DNA of 64,000 nt from Duffyella gerundensis (GCF_001517405.1 NZ_LN907827.1:3320915-3384914), one strand, 5' to 3'. Shown: positions 22,924 through 33,294, counted from the first letter of the stretch. A program made the numbers and translations. The notes: generated by a model not told the origin, from the sequence alone.

Positions 22924-23469
22924 TTACGGCTGAATAAAATGTTCGCGATAGTAGGCCAACTCAGCCACCGATTCGCGAATGTCATCCATTGCCTGATGGC
23001 TGCCGGTTTTTTTAAAGCCCGGCAGAATGTCCGGCTTCCAACGGCGGGCCAGCTCTTTCAGCGTGCTGACATCAAGATAGCGATAGTGGAAGTACGCTTC
23101 GAGCTCCGGCATATATTTAAACAGAAAACGGCGATCCTGGCCGATGCTGTTGCCACAGATCGGCGAAGTGTTAGCGGGCACCCACTTCTGCAGGAACGCT
23201 AACGTGGCCAGCTCCGCTGCGCGATCGTCAAACTCACTCGCTTTGACCCGCGTCACCAGCCCACTGTTGGTGTGCGTCCGCACATTCCAGTCATCCATCA
23301 GCGCCAGCTGCTCATCGCTCTGATGCACCGCCATCACCGGGCCTTCCGCCAGGATATTCAGATTGGCATCGGTAATCAGCGTCGCGATTTCGATAATGCG
23401 GTCGCGCTCCGGATCGAGACCGGTCATTTCAAGGTCGATCCAAATCAGATTGTTTTCATTTCCGCTCAT
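22924..23469 (-). CDS. orn: Oligoribonuclease
   Basis: 181 aa, matching E. coli Orn. A DEDDh exonuclease that finishes RNA turnover by degrading 2-5 nt oligonucleotides, including pGpG. Motifs: IDLEMTGLD (Exo I), [12 protein letters not shown] (Exo II) and [11 protein letters not shown] (Exo III with the catalytic His). The start is placed at 23469 ([15 protein letters not shown]) by alignment with E. coli. An in-frame ATG 12 bp upstream would add MGQS. It is divergent from rsgA, as in E. coli. Confidence 0.97.
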   Translation of the reverse strand: MSGNENNLIWIDLEMTGLDPERDRIIEIATLITDANLNILAEGPVMAVHQSDEQLALMDDWNVRTHTNSGLVTRVKASEFDDRAAELATLAFLQKWVPANTSPICGNSIGQDRRFLFKYMPELEAYFHYRYLDVSTLKELARRWKPDILPGFKKTGSHQAMDDIRESVAELAYYREHFIQP

Positions 23470-23554
23470 GCTTTGTCCCATAATTGTCTCTGTTAAGGTG
23501 TATCATAGACGTTTTGCCCTGTCGGGCGAAGCCTGCCGAACCCTGAGAGGATGA

Positions 23555-24607
23555 GTGAGTAAAAATAAACTGTCGAAAGGTCAACAGCGTCGCGTCAGCG
23601 CTAATCATGAGCGCCGTCTGAAGCAGCGTGCGGATAAACCCGAGCCGGATGACAGCCTGTTTGACGAAGCGCGTGATGGCGTGGTGATCAGCCGTTTCGG
23701 CATGCATGCCGACGTGGAAGATGCTGATGGCAGCGTTCACCGCTGTAATATCCGTCGTACCATCCGTTCGCTGGTCACCGGTGACCGCGTGGTGTGGCGT
23801 CCGGGCCTGCAACAAGGCACCGCGTCAAAAGGCATCGTGGAAGCGGTACACGAACGTAAGTCAGTGCTGACCCGCCCCGATTTTTACGATGGCGTGAAAC
23901 CCATCGCCGCCAATATTGACCAGATTATTATCGTTTCGGCCATTCTGCCGGAGCTGTCGCTGAACATCATCGATCGCTATCTGGTTGCCAGCGAAACGCT
24001 GGACGTTGAGCCGCTGCTGGTCCTGAATAAAACCGATCTGTTGGATGGTAACGCGCGCGCATTTGTTGATAAGCAGATGGATATCTACCGCAAGATTGGC
24101 TATCGCGTGCTGATGGTATCCAGCCATGAAAAACAGGGTCTGGCCGAACTGGAAAGCGCCCTCACCGGCCGCGTTAGTATCTTTGCCGGCCAGTCGGGCG
24201 TGGGCAAATCGAGCCTGCTTAATGCGTTGCTTGATCTTGATCTCAGCAGCAATGAGATCGTCACCAACGATGTTTCTGATGTGTCCGGGCTCGGCCAGCA
24301 CACCACCACCGCCGCACGCCTTTATCATTTCCCGCACGGCGGCGACGTAATTGACTCACCCGGCGTGCGCGAATTTGGCTTATGGCACCTTGAACCCGAT
24401 CAGGTTACCCGCGGTTTTGCTGAGTTCCGTCCGTTCCTCGGCGACTGTAAATTCCGCGACTGTAAGCACGACACCGATCCTGGCTGCGCCATTCGCGAAG
24501 CGGTGGAAAACGGTCAAATCGACCGCTCGCGCTTTGACAATTACCATCGCATTCTGGAAAGCATGTCGCAGGTAAAAACGCGTAAAAACTTTGCTGCCGA
24601 CGAGTAA
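23555..24607 (+). CDS. rsgA: RsgA, 30S ribosome-maturation GTPase
   Basis: 350 aa (E. coli 350), starting with GTG behind GAGAGG. An OB-fold domain is followed by a circularly permuted GTPase with motif order G4 NKTD, G1 [10 protein letters not shown]3 DSPG. The C-terminal zinc knuckle is [14 protein letters not shown]. It checks the decoding centre and releases RbfA in late 30S assembly. It heads rsgA-psd-mscM. Confidence 0.97.
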   Translation: MSKNKLSKGQQRRVSANHERRLKQRADKPEPDDSLFDEARDGVVISRFGMHADVEDADGSVHRCNIRRTIRSLVTGDRVVWRPGLQQGTASKGIVEAVHERKSVLTRPDFYDGVKPIAANIDQIIIVSAILPELSLNIIDRYLVASETLDVEPLLVLNKTDLLDGNARAFVDKQMDIYRKIGYRVLMVSSHEKQGLAELESALTGRVSIFAGQSGVGKSSLLNALLDLDLSSNEIVTNDVSDVSGLGQHTTTAARLYHFPHGGDVIDSPGVREFGLWHLEPDQVTRGFAEFRPFLGDCKFRDCKHDTDPGCAIREAVENGQIDRSRFDNYHRILESMSQVKTRKNFAADE

Positions 24608-24614
24608 CAGCAAC

Positions 24615-24670
24615 GGGGCGAAATAGCCTTAGCAGCCCGCCGCTGCTACAATTCGCCCCCATCTTTTTGT
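24615..24670 (+). terminator. Stem-loop with T-run after rsgA (terminator or attenuator)
   Basis: GGGGCGAA (24615-24622) pairs with TTCGCCCC (24652-24659), and an inner hairpin AGCAGC/GCTGCT lies at 24631-24647. ATCTTTTTGTTG follows. It may partly terminate rsgA transcription ahead of psd. Confidence 0.5.
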
Positions 24671-24705
24671 TGTGCAACCTCATATTTGTAAGCCTGGAGG
24701 CTACC

Positions 24706-25611
24706 GTGCTGGATCGTTTAAAACTCGGCCTGAATCATTTTCTGCCTAAAAAATGGCTGACTGAACTGGCCGGCTGGGGAGCCAGCAAACGTGCTGGCTG
24801 GTTCACCAAACTGGTGATCGATATTTTCGTCTGGTTCTACAAAGTAAATATGGCTGAAGCGCGCAAGCCTGATACCGCCAGCTACCGCACCTTTAACGAT
24901 TTCTTCGTGCGTCCGCTTAAAGATGATGCGCGTCCGGTTGATACCGATCCCAATCTGCTGGTGCTGCCGTGTGACGGCGCGATCAGCCAGCTTGGTCACA
25001 TCGACGACGACAATATTTTTCAGGCCAAAGGCCACTATTACACGCTGGAAGCGCTGCTGGCTGGCGATACCGCCATGGCCGATCAATTCCGCAACGGCGA
25101 GTTTGTCACCACCTATCTGGCGCCGCGCGACTACCACCGTGTGCATATGCCGTGCAGCGGTATTCTGCGCGAAATGATTTACGTGCCCGGCGATCTCTAT
25201 TCCGTCAACCCGCTGACGGCACGCAATATTCCCAACCTGTTTGCCCGTAATGAACGCGTAATCTGCTATTTCGATACCGATTTTGGCCCGATGGTGCAGA
25301 TTCTGGTTGGCGCGACCATTGTTGGCAGCATCGAAACCACCTGGGCGGGCACCATTACGCCACCGCGTGAAGGGGTGATTAAACGCTGGCGTTATCCTGC
25401 CGCTGATGCGGAAGGTGCGGTTGTCCTGCTGAAAGGTCAGGAAATGGGCCGCTTCAAGCTCGGTTCGACCGTGGTTAATCTGTTTGCGCCAGGCAAAGTT
25501 AAACTGGCTGAAAGCCTTGAGGCGGAAAGCCCAACGCGTTTGGGTCAGCCGCTGGCCATTTCCCTGCCGCAGCAGCCTGTCGTTGTCGCTGCCTCCGCCA
25601 CTGACCTGTAG
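24706..25611 (+). CDS. psd: Phosphatidylserine decarboxylase proenzyme
   Basis: 301 aa. It converts phosphatidylserine to phosphatidylethanolamine at the inner membrane. The LGST motif in [13 protein letters not shown] marks the self-cleavage site that creates the pyruvoyl group on the alpha subunit. [14 protein letters not shown] is also typical. The GTG start at 24706 is chosen because GGAGG lies 5 nt upstream and the N terminus then aligns with E. coli Psd. An in-frame ATG at 24667 lacks a ribosome site. The C-terminal tail after the LGST region is shorter than in E. coli (322 aa). Confidence 0.96.
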   Translation: MLDRLKLGLNHFLPKKWLTELAGWGASKRAGWFTKLVIDIFVWFYKVNMAEARKPDTASYRTFNDFFVRPLKDDARPVDTDPNLLVLPCDGAISQLGHIDDDNIFQAKGHYYTLEALLAGDTAMADQFRNGEFVTTYLAPRDYHRVHMPCSGILREMIYVPGDLYSVNPLTARNIPNLFARNERVICYFDTDFGPMVQILVGATIVGSIETTWAGTITPPREGVIKRWRYPAADAEGAVVLLKGQEMGRFKLGSTVVNLFAPGKVKLAESLEAESPTRLGQPLAISLPQQPVVVAASATDL

Positions 25612-25622
25612 GTGCCTCTGCT

Positions 25623-28600
25623 GTGCGTCTGCTGATCACTCTGCTGCTGGGGCTCTGCCTCAGCCAGCCTCTTCTCGCTGCGGCGCTGCCTGATGCCGAT
25701 CAAATTAAACAGGATCTGGCGCAGGCGAAGTCAGAAAAGAACGGCACTGCCCAGCCAGAGCTGGTACAGAGTCTGGAAGCGACGCTGAATTTTCTGGATG
25801 AACGTGATGCGTCGTTGCAGCAGGCGCAGCAGTATCAACAGGTTATCGATGATTTTCCCCGCCTGGCGCGCGATCTGCGCCAGCAAATAGCCAGCCTCGC
25901 CGACAGCACTAAAACCGTTCGCAGCAACATGAGCAGCGCCGAGCTGGATCAGGAGATCCTGCAGGTCAGCAGCCAGCTGCTGGAAGAGAGCCGCCAGGCG
26001 CAGCAGGAGCAGGATCGCGCCCGCGATATCAGCGATTCGCTTGCTCAGCTGCCGCAACAACAAACCGACGCCCGTCGCGCCATGAGCGAAACCGAACGCC
26101 GGTTGCAAAATCAGCCCACCGCGGCCACGCCGCTGGTTCAGGCGCAAACCAACGCACGGCTGGCCGAATCCGCGGCGCAAAAAGCGCGCATCGACGAGCT
26201 GGAACTGGCGCAGCTCTCTGCCAACAATCGCCAGGAACTGGCGCGCATGCGCAGCGAAGTGCATCAGCGCAAAGCCGAACAGCTGGATGATTATCTGCAG
26301 GCGCTGCGCAATCAGCTGAACACCCAACGGCAGCGGGAAGCAGAGCTGGCGCTGGCGCGTACCGAACAGCTGGCTGAAAACAGCGGCGATCTGCCAGCCA
26401 ACATCACCGATCAGTTCCGGGTTAACCGCGAGCTGTCCGCCGCGCTGAATCAACAGGCGCAGCGCATGGACCTGGTGGCCTCGCAACAGCGCCAGGCCAC
26501 TAATCACACCATTCAGGTTCGTCAGGCGCTGAGCACCATTCGCGAGCAGTCACAATGGCTGGGCGCCTCTAATTTATTGGGCGAAGCGCTACGAGCGCAG
26601 GTCGCACGGCTGCCGGAGATGCCTAAATCACAGCAGCTGGACAGCGAAATGGGCCAGCTGCGCGTGCAGCGCCTGCATTATGAAGATCTGCTGAATCGTC
26701 AGCCGCAGCTCAAACAGCTTAAGCAGGCCAACGGTGCCCCGCTCTCTGCGGCGCAGGAACGCGTGCTGGATGCTCAGCTTAAAACCCAGCGCGAACTGCT
26801 CAGCTCGCTGCTTTCGGGTGCCGATACGCTGATTCTGGAGGTTACCAAGCTCAAGGTCGCCAACAGCCAGCTGGAAGATGCCCTAACCGAGATCAAAGAG
26901 GCGACGCACCGCTATCTGTTCTGGACCGCCGATGTCAGTCCGTTAAGTCTGAGCTTTCCGCTTGATGTGGCACGCGATCTTAGCCTGTTCCTGTCGCTTG
27001 ATTCGCTCAGTCAACTGGGCAAAGCGGTAGTAATGATGTTTACCAGCCGGGAAACGCTGCTGCCAATCATCGGTGCGCTGCTGCTGGTCGGTTTCAGCAT
27101 TAGCTCGCGCCGTCATTTCAGCGCGTGGCTGGCACGTTCCGCCAATCGCGTCGGCAAAGTCACTCAGGATCGCTTTCGCCTGACACTGCGTACGGTGTTC
27201 TGGTCCATTCTGGTGGCGATACCGGTGCCGGTGCTGTGGGCGGCGCTGGGTTATGGCCTGCGCAATGCCTGGCCCTACCCGATTGCGGTGGCGATTGGTG
27301 ATGGCGTTACCGTCACCGTACCGCTGCTGTGGGCCTTCATGATCAGCGCCGCGTTTGCGCGCACCAACGGGCTGTTCATTATTCATTTTCGCTGGCCGCA
27401 GCGCAGCGTGGCGCGCGCCATGCGCTACTATTCGCTCTCCATCGGCTTTATCGTGCCGCTGATCATGCTGCTGATCACCTTTGATAATCTGCAGGATCGG
27501 CAGTTTTCCGGCACGCTCGGGCGCGTCTGCTTTATTCTGATTTGCGGCGCGTTGTGCATAGTTACCGTCAGCCTGAAACGTGCCGGCATTCCGCTCTATC
27601 TCGATAAAGAAGGCAGCGGTGAAAACTTCATTAACCGCATCCTGTGGAACCTGATGATCGCAATTCCGCTGGTGGCCGCGCTGGCGTCCTGCATCGGTTA
27701 TCTGGCCACCGCGCAGGCGCTGCTGGCACGCCTGGAAACGTCGGTCGCCATCTGGTTCCTGCTGCTGGTAATTTACCACATTATTCGCCGCTGGATGCTG
27801 ATTCAGCGGCGGCGCATCGCCTTTGATCGTGCCCGCCAGCGTCGAGCTGACATGCTGGCTAACCGCGCGCGTAATGAAGAAGAGAGTGCAACGCTGAACG
27901 CCGATGGCAGCGAAGTCGACGAGCCGATTATCGATCTCGATGCGATCAGCGCCCAGTCGCTGCGCCTGGTACGGTCGATTTTAACGCTGATTGCGCTGGT
28001 CTCGGTGATTGTGCTCTGGTCAGAGATTCATTCTGCTTTTGGCTTCCTGGAAAATATTCGGCTGTGGGATGCCAGCACCACGGTGCAGGGCGTGGAAAGC
28101 ATTCAGCCTATTACGCTGGGCTCGGTACTGATCGCGATTCTGGTGTTTATCATCACCACCCAACTGGTACGCAATATGCCTGCGCTGCTCGAGCTGGCGC
28201 TGTTGCAGCATCTTAGCCTGACGCCCGGTACCGGTTACGCCATTACCACGCTGACCAAATATGTGCTGCTGCTGGTGGGCGGGCTGATAGGCTTCTCGCT
28301 GATTGGTATTGAGTGGTCGAAACTACAATGGTTGGTCGCCGCGCTGGGTGTAGGTTTGGGTTTTGGTCTGCAGGAGATTTTTGCCAACTTTATTTCCGGC
28401 CTGATCATTCTGTTTGAAAAGCCGATTCGCATTGGCGATACGGTCACCATTCGCGATCTGACCGGCAGCATCACCCGCATTAATACCCGCGCGACCACCA
28501 TTACCGACTGGGATCGCAAAGAGATTATCGTGCCGAATAAGGCCTTTATCACCGAGCAGTTCGTTAACTGGTCACTGTCCGATTCGGTCACGCGTGTGGT

Positions 28601-28949
28601 GTTGACCGTGCCGGCGCCGGGCAGCGTTAACAGTGAGGAAGTGACTAACCTGCTGATGCAGGCCGCCGAGCAGTGCAGCTATGTGTTGAAGATGCCGCAG
28701 CCGGAAGTGTTTCTGGTCGATCTGCAGCAGGGTATTCAGCTGTTCGAACTGCGTATTCACGCCGCAGAAATGGCGCATCGCATGCCGCTGCGTCATGAAC
28801 TGCATCAGCTGATTCTGGCCGGTTATCGCGAGCACGGTATTGAACTGCCCTTCCCGCCTTTCCAGGTGCGCATGGAAACTGTTGGCCGTAAAGTGCCCGC
28901 CAGCAACGGTGCGCCCGCCGCCAGAAACTTCAGATCGGGTGGATTGTAA
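25623..28949 (+). CDS. mscM: MscM (YjeP), large MscS-family mechanosensitive channel
   Basis: 1108 aa (E. coli 1107), GTG start 12 bp after psd. Signal peptide at residues 1-20, then a long Gln/Glu-rich periplasmic coiled-coil domain to about 460, about eleven membrane segments in all, and a C-terminal MscS pore domain with LGVGLGFGLQEIFANFISG and the beta-domain EKPIRIGDTVTIRDLTG. It gives small-conductance release of solutes under osmotic down-shock. It ends at a bidirectional terminator shared with epmA. Confidence 0.96.
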   Translation: MRLLITLLLGLCLSQPLLAAALPDADQIKQDLAQAKSEKNGTAQPELVQSLEATLNFLDERDASLQQAQQYQQVIDDFPRLARDLRQQIASLADSTKTVRSNMSSAELDQEILQVSSQLLEESRQAQQEQDRARDISDSLAQLPQQQTDARRAMSETERRLQNQPTAATPLVQAQTNARLAESAAQKARIDELELAQLSANNRQELARMRSEVHQRKAEQLDDYLQALRNQLNTQRQREAELALARTEQLAENSGDLPANITDQFRVNRELSAALNQQAQRMDLVASQQRQATNHTIQVRQALSTIREQSQWLGASNLLGEALRAQVARLPEMPKSQQLDSEMGQLRVQRLHYEDLLNRQPQLKQLKQANGAPLSAAQERVLDAQLKTQRELLSSLLSGADTLILEVTKLKVANSQLEDALTEIKEATHRYLFWTADVSPLSLSFPLDVARDLSLFLSLDSLSQLGKAVVMMFTSRETLLPIIGALLLVGFSISSRRHFSAWLARSANRVGKVTQDRFRLTLRTVFWSILVAIPVPVLWAALGYGLRNAWPYPIAVAIGDGVTVTVPLLWAFMISAAFARTNGLFIIHFRWPQRSVARAMRYYSLSIGFIVPLIMLLITFDNLQDRQFSGTLGRVCFILICGALCIVTVSLKRAGIPLYLDKEGSGENFINRILWNLMIAIPLVAALASCIGYLATAQALLARLETSVAIWFLLLVIYHIIRRWMLIQRRRIAFDRARQRRADMLANRARNEEESATLNADGSEVDEPIIDLDAISAQSLRLVRSILTLIALVSVIVLWSEIHSAFGFLENIRLWDASTTVQGVESIQPITLGSVLIAILVFIITTQLVRNMPALLELALLQHLSLTPGTGYAITTLTKYVLLLVGGLIGFSLIGIEWSKLQWLVAALGVGLGFGLQEIFANFISGLIILFEKPIRIGDTVTIRDLTGSITRINTRATTITDWDRKEIIVPNKAFITEQFVNWSLSDSVTRVVLTVPAPGSVNSEEVTNLLMQAAEQCSYVLKMPQPEVFLVDLQQGIQLFELRIHAAEMAHRMPLRHELHQLILAGYREHGIELPFPPFQVRMETVGRKVPASNGAPAARNFRSGGL

Positions 28950-28954
28950 TGAAC

Positions 28955-28983
28955 AAAAGGGCCGATTAATTCGGCCCTTTTGT
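28955..28983. terminator. Bidirectional terminator between mscM and epmA
   Basis: AAAAGGGCCGA (28955-28965) and TCGGCCCTTTT (28971-28981) are perfect complements around a 5-nt loop. A-run and T-run flank both sides, so it can stop mscM (+) and epmA (-) transcripts. Confidence 0.92.
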
Positions 28984-29961
28984 TTAGCAACGCTCTACCG
29001 GAAAGGCGATGACATCGCTTAACGATTCCGCTTTCAACGCCAGCATGATCAGGCGATCAACGCCCAGCGCCACGCCCGAACAGGCAGGCAGGCCATGCGC
29101 CAGCGCATCCAGCAGATAGTGATCAACAGGATGCTCTGCCAGACCGCATGCCACGCGACGGCGATTATCCTGCTCAAAACGCTGCCGCTGTTCGCGACTG
29201 TCGGTGAGCTCACGAAAACCGTTTGCCAGTTCGATGCCTTTGAAATAGACCTCGAACCGCTCAGCGACGCGGTGATCTTCCGTGCTGATCTCCGCCAGTG
29301 CTGCCTGGCTGGCGGGGAAATGGTACACAAACACCGGCTTTTCCAGGCCAATCTTCGGCTCCACGCCCAGCATAAAAAGCAGCTGTAACAGCGTATCGCG
29401 ATCCTCTTCCGTGGCGGCAAACTCGGCGGCGCCGAGCTTCAGCGCGGCCTCACGTAGCTGCGCTTTATCTGCCGACAACGGGTCCAGCTCGAGGTGGCGA
29501 ATAAACGCCTGCTGATAAGAGATCGATTCTGCGTTATCGCACTCCAACACCTGTTGCAGCAGATCGTCCACCTCGTTCATCAGCCGATACATATCGTAGT
29601 GCGGACGATACCACTCCAGCATGGTGAACTCAGGATTATGATGGCGCCCCGACTCTTCGTTACGGAAGCTGCGGCCCATCTGATAAATCGGCCCGCTTCC
29701 TGCCGCCAGCAGGCGTTTCATGTGATATTCCGGGCTGGTCATCAGCCAGAGATCGCGTCCTGCCGCCGCACCAGGGCCAACAAAGCGCGTCTGGAATGGA
29801 ACAAGGTGGATATCGGTAACCGTTGCCTGACTCATTGCTGGTGTTTCCACTTCCAGCACGCCGCGATCGGCAAAAAATCGCCGAATTTCGGCCATAATTG
29901 CTGCGCGTTTCAACAAATTGGCAATGGGTGCGCTCGGCTGCCAGCTTGCCGTTTCGCTCAT
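28984..29961 (-). CDS. epmA: EpmA, EF-P--(R)-beta-lysine ligase
   Basis: 325 aa, exactly the E. coli length. A truncated class II lysyl-tRNA synthetase paralogue without the anticodon-binding domain. It activates (R)-beta-lysine and attaches it to Lys34 of EF-P. Class II motif 2 [20 protein letters not shown] and motif 3 [14 protein letters not shown] are present. The start at 29961 ([13 protein letters not shown]) has AGGAG 8 nt upstream. A GTG 9 bp earlier is too close to that site. The partner genes epmB and efp are 1-3 kb away. Confidence 0.97.
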   Translation of the reverse strand: MSETASWQPSAPIANLLKRAAIMAEIRRFFADRGVLEVETPAMSQATVTDIHLVPFQTRFVGPGAAAGRDLWLMTSPEYHMKRLLAAGSGPIYQMGRSFRNEESGRHHNPEFTMLEWYRPHYDMYRLMNEVDDLLQQVLECDNAESISYQQAFIRHLELDPLSADKAQLREAALKLGAAEFAATEEDRDTLLQLLFMLGVEPKIGLEKPVFVYHFPASQAALAEISTEDHRVAERFEVYFKGIELANGFRELTDSREQRQRFEQDNRRRVACGLAEHPVDHYLLDALAHGLPACSGVALGVDRLIMLALKAESLSDVIAFPVERC

Positions 29962-30118
29962 GGTGTTCACTCCTTAGTCAAACAAGGTGAAGCAGTCTAC
30001 CCGTAACGTTGTCGGCAAACAAACCCGCGCGAAAAATTTACTCTGGCTGGCTAAGCGCGCGGTTTCAGGCCAGAATCAACCACAGCAAATGCTGCTGACT
30101 CAAGACAAGGAAATCGCT

Positions 30119-30643
30119 ATGTCCCCGTGGAAAATGCTGACCGCTGCTGTCGGCTCGCTGCTCTCCGTCGCCTGTTCCACCACGCCGCCTGACAATGTGC
30201 GCGTGGTGGAAAACTTTCAGTCAGAGCGCTATCTCGGCCAGTGGTATGAGATTGCCCGTCTGGATCACCGTTTTGAGCGCGGCCTTGAACAGGTCACCGC
30301 GACGTACAGCCCACGCGAAGATGGCGGTCTGAAAGTGGTGAATCGCGGTTTTAATACGCAAAAACAGCGCTGGCAGGAAAGTACTGGCAAAGCCTATTTT
30401 ACCGGCGATCCGCAGCGTGCCTCGCTAAAGGTGAGCTTCTTTGGCCCGTTTTATGGCGGCTATAACGTGATTGCGCTAGATGAAAACTACCGTTATGCGC
30501 TGGTATGCGGCCCAAACCGATCCTATTTATGGATCCTGTCACGCACGCCACAGCTGGACGCTGCGGTTAAAGAGGAACTGGTGCAAAAAGCGCGGGAGAA
30601 TGGCTTTGCGGTGAATGCGTTAATCTGGGTTAAACAGCGGTAA
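30119..30643 (+). CDS. blc: Blc, outer-membrane lipocalin
   Basis: 174-aa lipoprotein with a signal peptide and lipobox LSVAC (Cys19). The lipocalin signature YLGQWYEIARLDHRFERG and GPFYGGYNVIALDENYRYALV match E. coli Blc, which binds lysophospholipids and helps maintain the envelope. The ATG at 30119 has AAGGA 7 nt upstream. It is divergent from epmA. In E. coli frdABCD and ampC lie between these two genes and sugE follows blc. None is here. Confidence 0.95.
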   Translation: MSPWKMLTAAVGSLLSVACSTTPPDNVRVVENFQSERYLGQWYEIARLDHRFERGLEQVTATYSPREDGGLKVVNRGFNTQKQRWQESTGKAYFTGDPQRASLKVSFFGPFYGGYNVIALDENYRYALVCGPNRSYLWILSRTPQLDAAVKEELVQKARENGFAVNALIWVKQR

Positions 30644-30685
30644 AAGCGGCCGGTCCGCAGGCTACTGCGCACCGGCACGGTAATA

Positions 30686-30820
30686 TTATTGCGTGGTGCG
30701 CTGAATCGCCTGACCGCCAGCCTCAACATCTTCGCCGACGCCGCGCGTGGTGTTGCACGCCGACAGCAGCGATGAAAGCACCAGAACTGAGAAGATTGCA
30801 GCAATACTTTTCTTGAGCAT
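30686..30820 (-). CDS. ecnB: Entericidin B lipoprotein (toxin-like)
   Basis: 44 aa: [19 protein letters not shown], lipobox SAC (Cys22), then [18 protein letters not shown]. Nearly identical in layout to E. coli EcnB (48 aa), a small lipoprotein reported to promote bacteriolysis in stationary phase. It lies 97 bp downstream of ecnA on the same strand. Confidence 0.93.
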   Translation of the reverse strand: MLKKSIAAIFSVLVLSSLLSACNTTRGVGEDVEAGGQAIQRTTQ

Positions 30821-30917
30821 GATCCTTTCCTTTTAATTAGTTGTAGTAACGTACAGCGTTTTAAGCATAGACCGAATTTGTCTGCACGCGTTGAAAAGGA
30901 AAGGAGATAACAGGAAG

Positions 30918-31049
30918 TTATTTTGCCGCGCGGGAGATGGCGCCGCCAAGGTGGGAGACATCCTCACCAAAGCCGTGAAAGGTGTTGCAACTGCTGAGTG
31001 CGGCAACCATAAGCGCACCGAGTGCGGCGAGTTTAAGCAGCTTAATCAT
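30918..31049 (-). CDS. ecnA: Entericidin A lipoprotein (antidote-like)
   Basis: 43 aa: MIKLLKLAALGALMVAALSS then Cys21 and NTFHGFGEDVSHLGGAISRAAK. It matches E. coli EcnA (41 aa), described as the antidote to EcnB. The start at 31049 is chosen by alignment. The frame stays open upstream to 31103 but would add non-conserved residues. efp ends 54 bp upstream. Confidence 0.93.
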   Translation of the reverse strand: MIKLLKLAALGALMVAALSSCNTFHGFGEDVSHLGGAISRAAK

Positions 31050-31103
31050 TACGCCTGCCTCTTCAGTAAAAAGGCGCACCTGTTCGATACGCCTTTTAGC
31101 CAC

Positions 31104-31670
31104 TTACTTAACGCGAGAGACGTATTCGCCAGAGCGCGTGTCGACGCGAATCACTTCGCCGATCTGTACGAACAACGGAACCTTCACCACTGCGCCCGTA
31201 GACAGGGTCGCTGGCTTGCCGCCGGTACCGGCAGTGTCGCCTTTCAGGCCAGGATCGGTATCGGTGATTTCCAGCTCAACGAAGTTCGGTGGTAACACCT
31301 GAATCGGTTTGCCATTCCACAGCGTCACGATACATTCCGCGTTATCCAGCAGCCATTTGGCCGCATCGCCCACAGTTTTCTCTTCAACCGGGTGCTGTTC
31401 AAACGTTTCCGGGTGCATAAAGTGGTAGAACTCACCGTCGTTGTAGAGGTAGTTGAGGTTGGTATCAACCACATCTGCGCCTTCAGCGGAGTCAGTAGAT
31501 TTGAAGGTCTTTTCAACGCGGCTGCCGGTCAGCAGGCGACGCATTTTAACGCGAGCAAATGCCTGGCCTTTACCTGGCTTCACAAACTCGCTTGATTCGA
31601 TGGCGTAAGGTTCGCCTTCGAACATGATTTTAAGACCGGGACGGAAATCGTTGCTAGAATAAGTCGCCAT
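31104..31670 (-). CDS. efp: Elongation factor P
   Basis: 188 aa, same as E. coli. KOW-like N domain followed by two OB domains. The modification loop [10 protein letters not shown] places Lys34 where EpmA adds (R)-beta-lysine. EF-P relieves ribosome stalling at polyproline stretches. It is divergent from epmB, with 41 bp between their starts, and is followed by ecnA-ecnB. Confidence 0.98.
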   Translation of the reverse strand: MATYSSNDFRPGLKIMFEGEPYAIESSEFVKPGKGQAFARVKMRRLLTGSRVEKTFKSTDSAEGADVVDTNLNYLYNDGEFYHFMHPETFEQHPVEEKTVGDAAKWLLDNAECIVTLWNGKPIQVLPPNFVELEITDTDPGLKGDTAGTGGKPATLSTGAVVKVPLFVQIGEVIRVDTRSGEYVSRVK

Positions 31671-31711
31671 AAAGGCCCTCTACAATTTAATACTGGTACT
31701 TAGCCAAAAAA

Positions 31712-32740
31712 ATGGCACACATTGTAACCCTAAATACCCTGTCCAGAGAAGATTGGTTGCAGCAACTTGCTGATGTCATCACTGAACCAAATGAATTACT
31801 ACAACTTTTAAATCTGGACGCTGAACGGCATCTGGTCGAAGGCGGCCGGGCGCGCAAGCTGTTTGCCTTACGCGTACCGCGTTCTTTTGTGCGCCGCATG
31901 AAATCGGGCGATGCGCGCGACCCTTTGCTGCTGCAGGTGCTCACTGACAGTGAGGAGTTCACCACGGCGCCAGGTTACACCACCGATCCGCTCGATGAGC
32001 AAAGCAGTGTGGTGCCCGGCTTACTGCATAAATACAGGAACCGCGCGCTGCTGCTGGTCAAAGGCGGCTGTGCGGTCAACTGCCGCTACTGCTTCCGCCG
32101 CCACTTCCCTTATCAGGACAACCAGGGCAATAAACGCAACTGGCTGAGCGCGCTGGAGTATATCCGACATCATCCGGAACTCGATGAAATAATTTTCTCC
32201 GGCGGCGATCCGCTGATGGCGAAAGATCACGAGTTAGCCTGGCTGATCGAGCAGCTGGAAGCGATTCCGCACCTGCGCCGTCTGCGCATTCACAGCCGTT
32301 TGCCGGTGGTTATTCCGGCCCGCATCACTGAAGGATTGTGCCAGCTGCTGGCGCAAACGCGGCTGCAGGTGCTGATGGTGACGCACATTAACCATGCGCA
32401 GGAAATTGATGATGAGCTGCGTCATGGCATGCAGATGTTGAAGCGGGCCGGCGTCACGCTGCTGAATCAGAGCGTGCTGCTGCGCGATGTGAATGACAAT
32501 GCGCAGACGCTGGCCACACTGAGCAACGCGTTATTTGATGCCGGCATCCTGCCCTACTATCTGCACGTGCTGGACAAGGTTCAGGGCGCGGCGCATTTTC
32601 ACGTCAGCGACAGCGAGGCGCGCCGGCTGGTACGCGAGCTGCTGGCTTTGGTGTCGGGCTATCTGGTGCCGAAGCTGGCGCGTGAAATTGGCGGTGAGCC
32701 GAGTAAGACGCCGTTGGATTTGCAGTTAAAGCAGGAATAG
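31712..32740 (+). CDS. epmB: EpmB, L-lysine 2,3-aminomutase
   Basis: 342 aa (E. coli 342). A radical-SAM/PLP enzyme that makes (R)-beta-lysine for EF-P. The radical-SAM cysteine motif is C-AVN-C-RY-C-FRRHF. The C-terminal half carries the PLP-binding region. It is divergent from efp, as in E. coli. The Shine-Dalgarno sequence before the ATG is weak. Confidence 0.96.
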   Translation: MAHIVTLNTLSREDWLQQLADVITEPNELLQLLNLDAERHLVEGGRARKLFALRVPRSFVRRMKSGDARDPLLLQVLTDSEEFTTAPGYTTDPLDEQSSVVPGLLHKYRNRALLLVKGGCAVNCRYCFRRHFPYQDNQGNKRNWLSALEYIRHHPELDEIIFSGGDPLMAKDHELAWLIEQLEAIPHLRRLRIHSRLPVVIPARITEGLCQLLAQTRLQVLMVTHINHAQEIDDELRHGMQMLKRAGVTLLNQSVLLRDVNDNAQTLATLSNALFDAGILPYYLHVLDKVQGAAHFHVSDSEARRLVRELLALVSGYLVPKLAREIGGEPSKTPLDLQLKQE

Positions 32741-32750
32741 CGGGCGGGAA

Positions 32751-32775
32751 ACGGGGCAGCGGCAACGCTGCCCGT
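32751..32775. other. Hairpin between convergent epmB and yjeI
   Basis: GGGCAGC (32754-32760) and GCTGCCC (32767-32773) with loop GGCAAC, extended by AAC/GTT past a one-base bulge. There is no T-run on either side, so it is at best a weak terminator for the converging genes. Confidence 0.45.
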
Positions 32776-32784
32776 TGCATCACA

Positions 32785-33132
32785 TCACGGGCACTTATAC
32801 ACCTGGCCGGACATTTTGCTGTCGAGCGGGGCAAAGCTGGACCAGATATTTTGCGTTGGGCTGGTGGCACCATAAATCACGTTGCCGCCCATCTCAGCCG
32901 CGCGGTTGCGCAGGTCGTTGGCCGCACCGCGTAGTGAACTGCCCTCGCCGCCCGCACCATTCAGCCAGTTGCTCTGTGAGCCGGTAAGGTTGCCCAGAAG
33001 CTGGCACTGGCTGCCTGGCTGCTGATCGGTAAAGGTCACGCGCTGTCCTGCCGAGCTGAGCTGCTGCGTGCCGCTACAACCTGCCAGTAAAAGGCTACCA
33101 AATACCAGTCCAGGCAAAAGGTTAATCCGCAT
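32785..33132 (-). CDS. yjeI: YjeI-type DUF4156 lipoprotein
   Basis: 115-aa predicted lipoprotein. Signal peptide MRINLLPGLVFGSLLLAGC with lipobox, then a DUF4156 domain (QPGSQCQLLGNLTGSQSNWL, RGAANDLRNRAAEMGGNVIYG, SGQVYKCP). It matches E. coli YjeI (117 aa), whose function is unknown. The ATG at 33132 has GGGGA 6 nt upstream. The ATG 12 bp earlier does not. Confidence 0.92.
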   Translation of the reverse strand: MRINLLPGLVFGSLLLAGCSGTQQLSSAGQRVTFTDQQPGSQCQLLGNLTGSQSNWLNGAGGEGSSLRGAANDLRNRAAEMGGNVIYGATSPTQNIWSSFAPLDSKMSGQVYKCP

Positions 33133-33260
33133 TGTAATCCCCATTTATTATCATCTGAGTGCGGCAAGCGTACCAGAAAACCGTTGGATTTCCTGAACAT
33201 CCGTTGCCGGAAATGTCTGTAGCTGAAATATCGCGCCCTTACTTATACCTTTTTGCCACC

Positions 33261-33294
33261 AAAAGAAAAACCCCCTGCCATTTCTGACAGGGGG
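33261..33294 (-). terminator. Rho-independent terminator of groSL
   Basis: Minus-strand CCCCCTG (33294-33288) pairs with CAGGGGG (33277-33271) around a 10-nt loop, followed by TTTTTCTTTT. It lies 26 bp past the groL stop. Confidence 0.9.

Noticed and set aside
26943..27779. A 278-codon open frame antisense to mscM.
   Set aside because: It is very rich in Gln, Arg, Asn and His, a typical shadow of the hydrophobic coding strand, and has no family resemblance.
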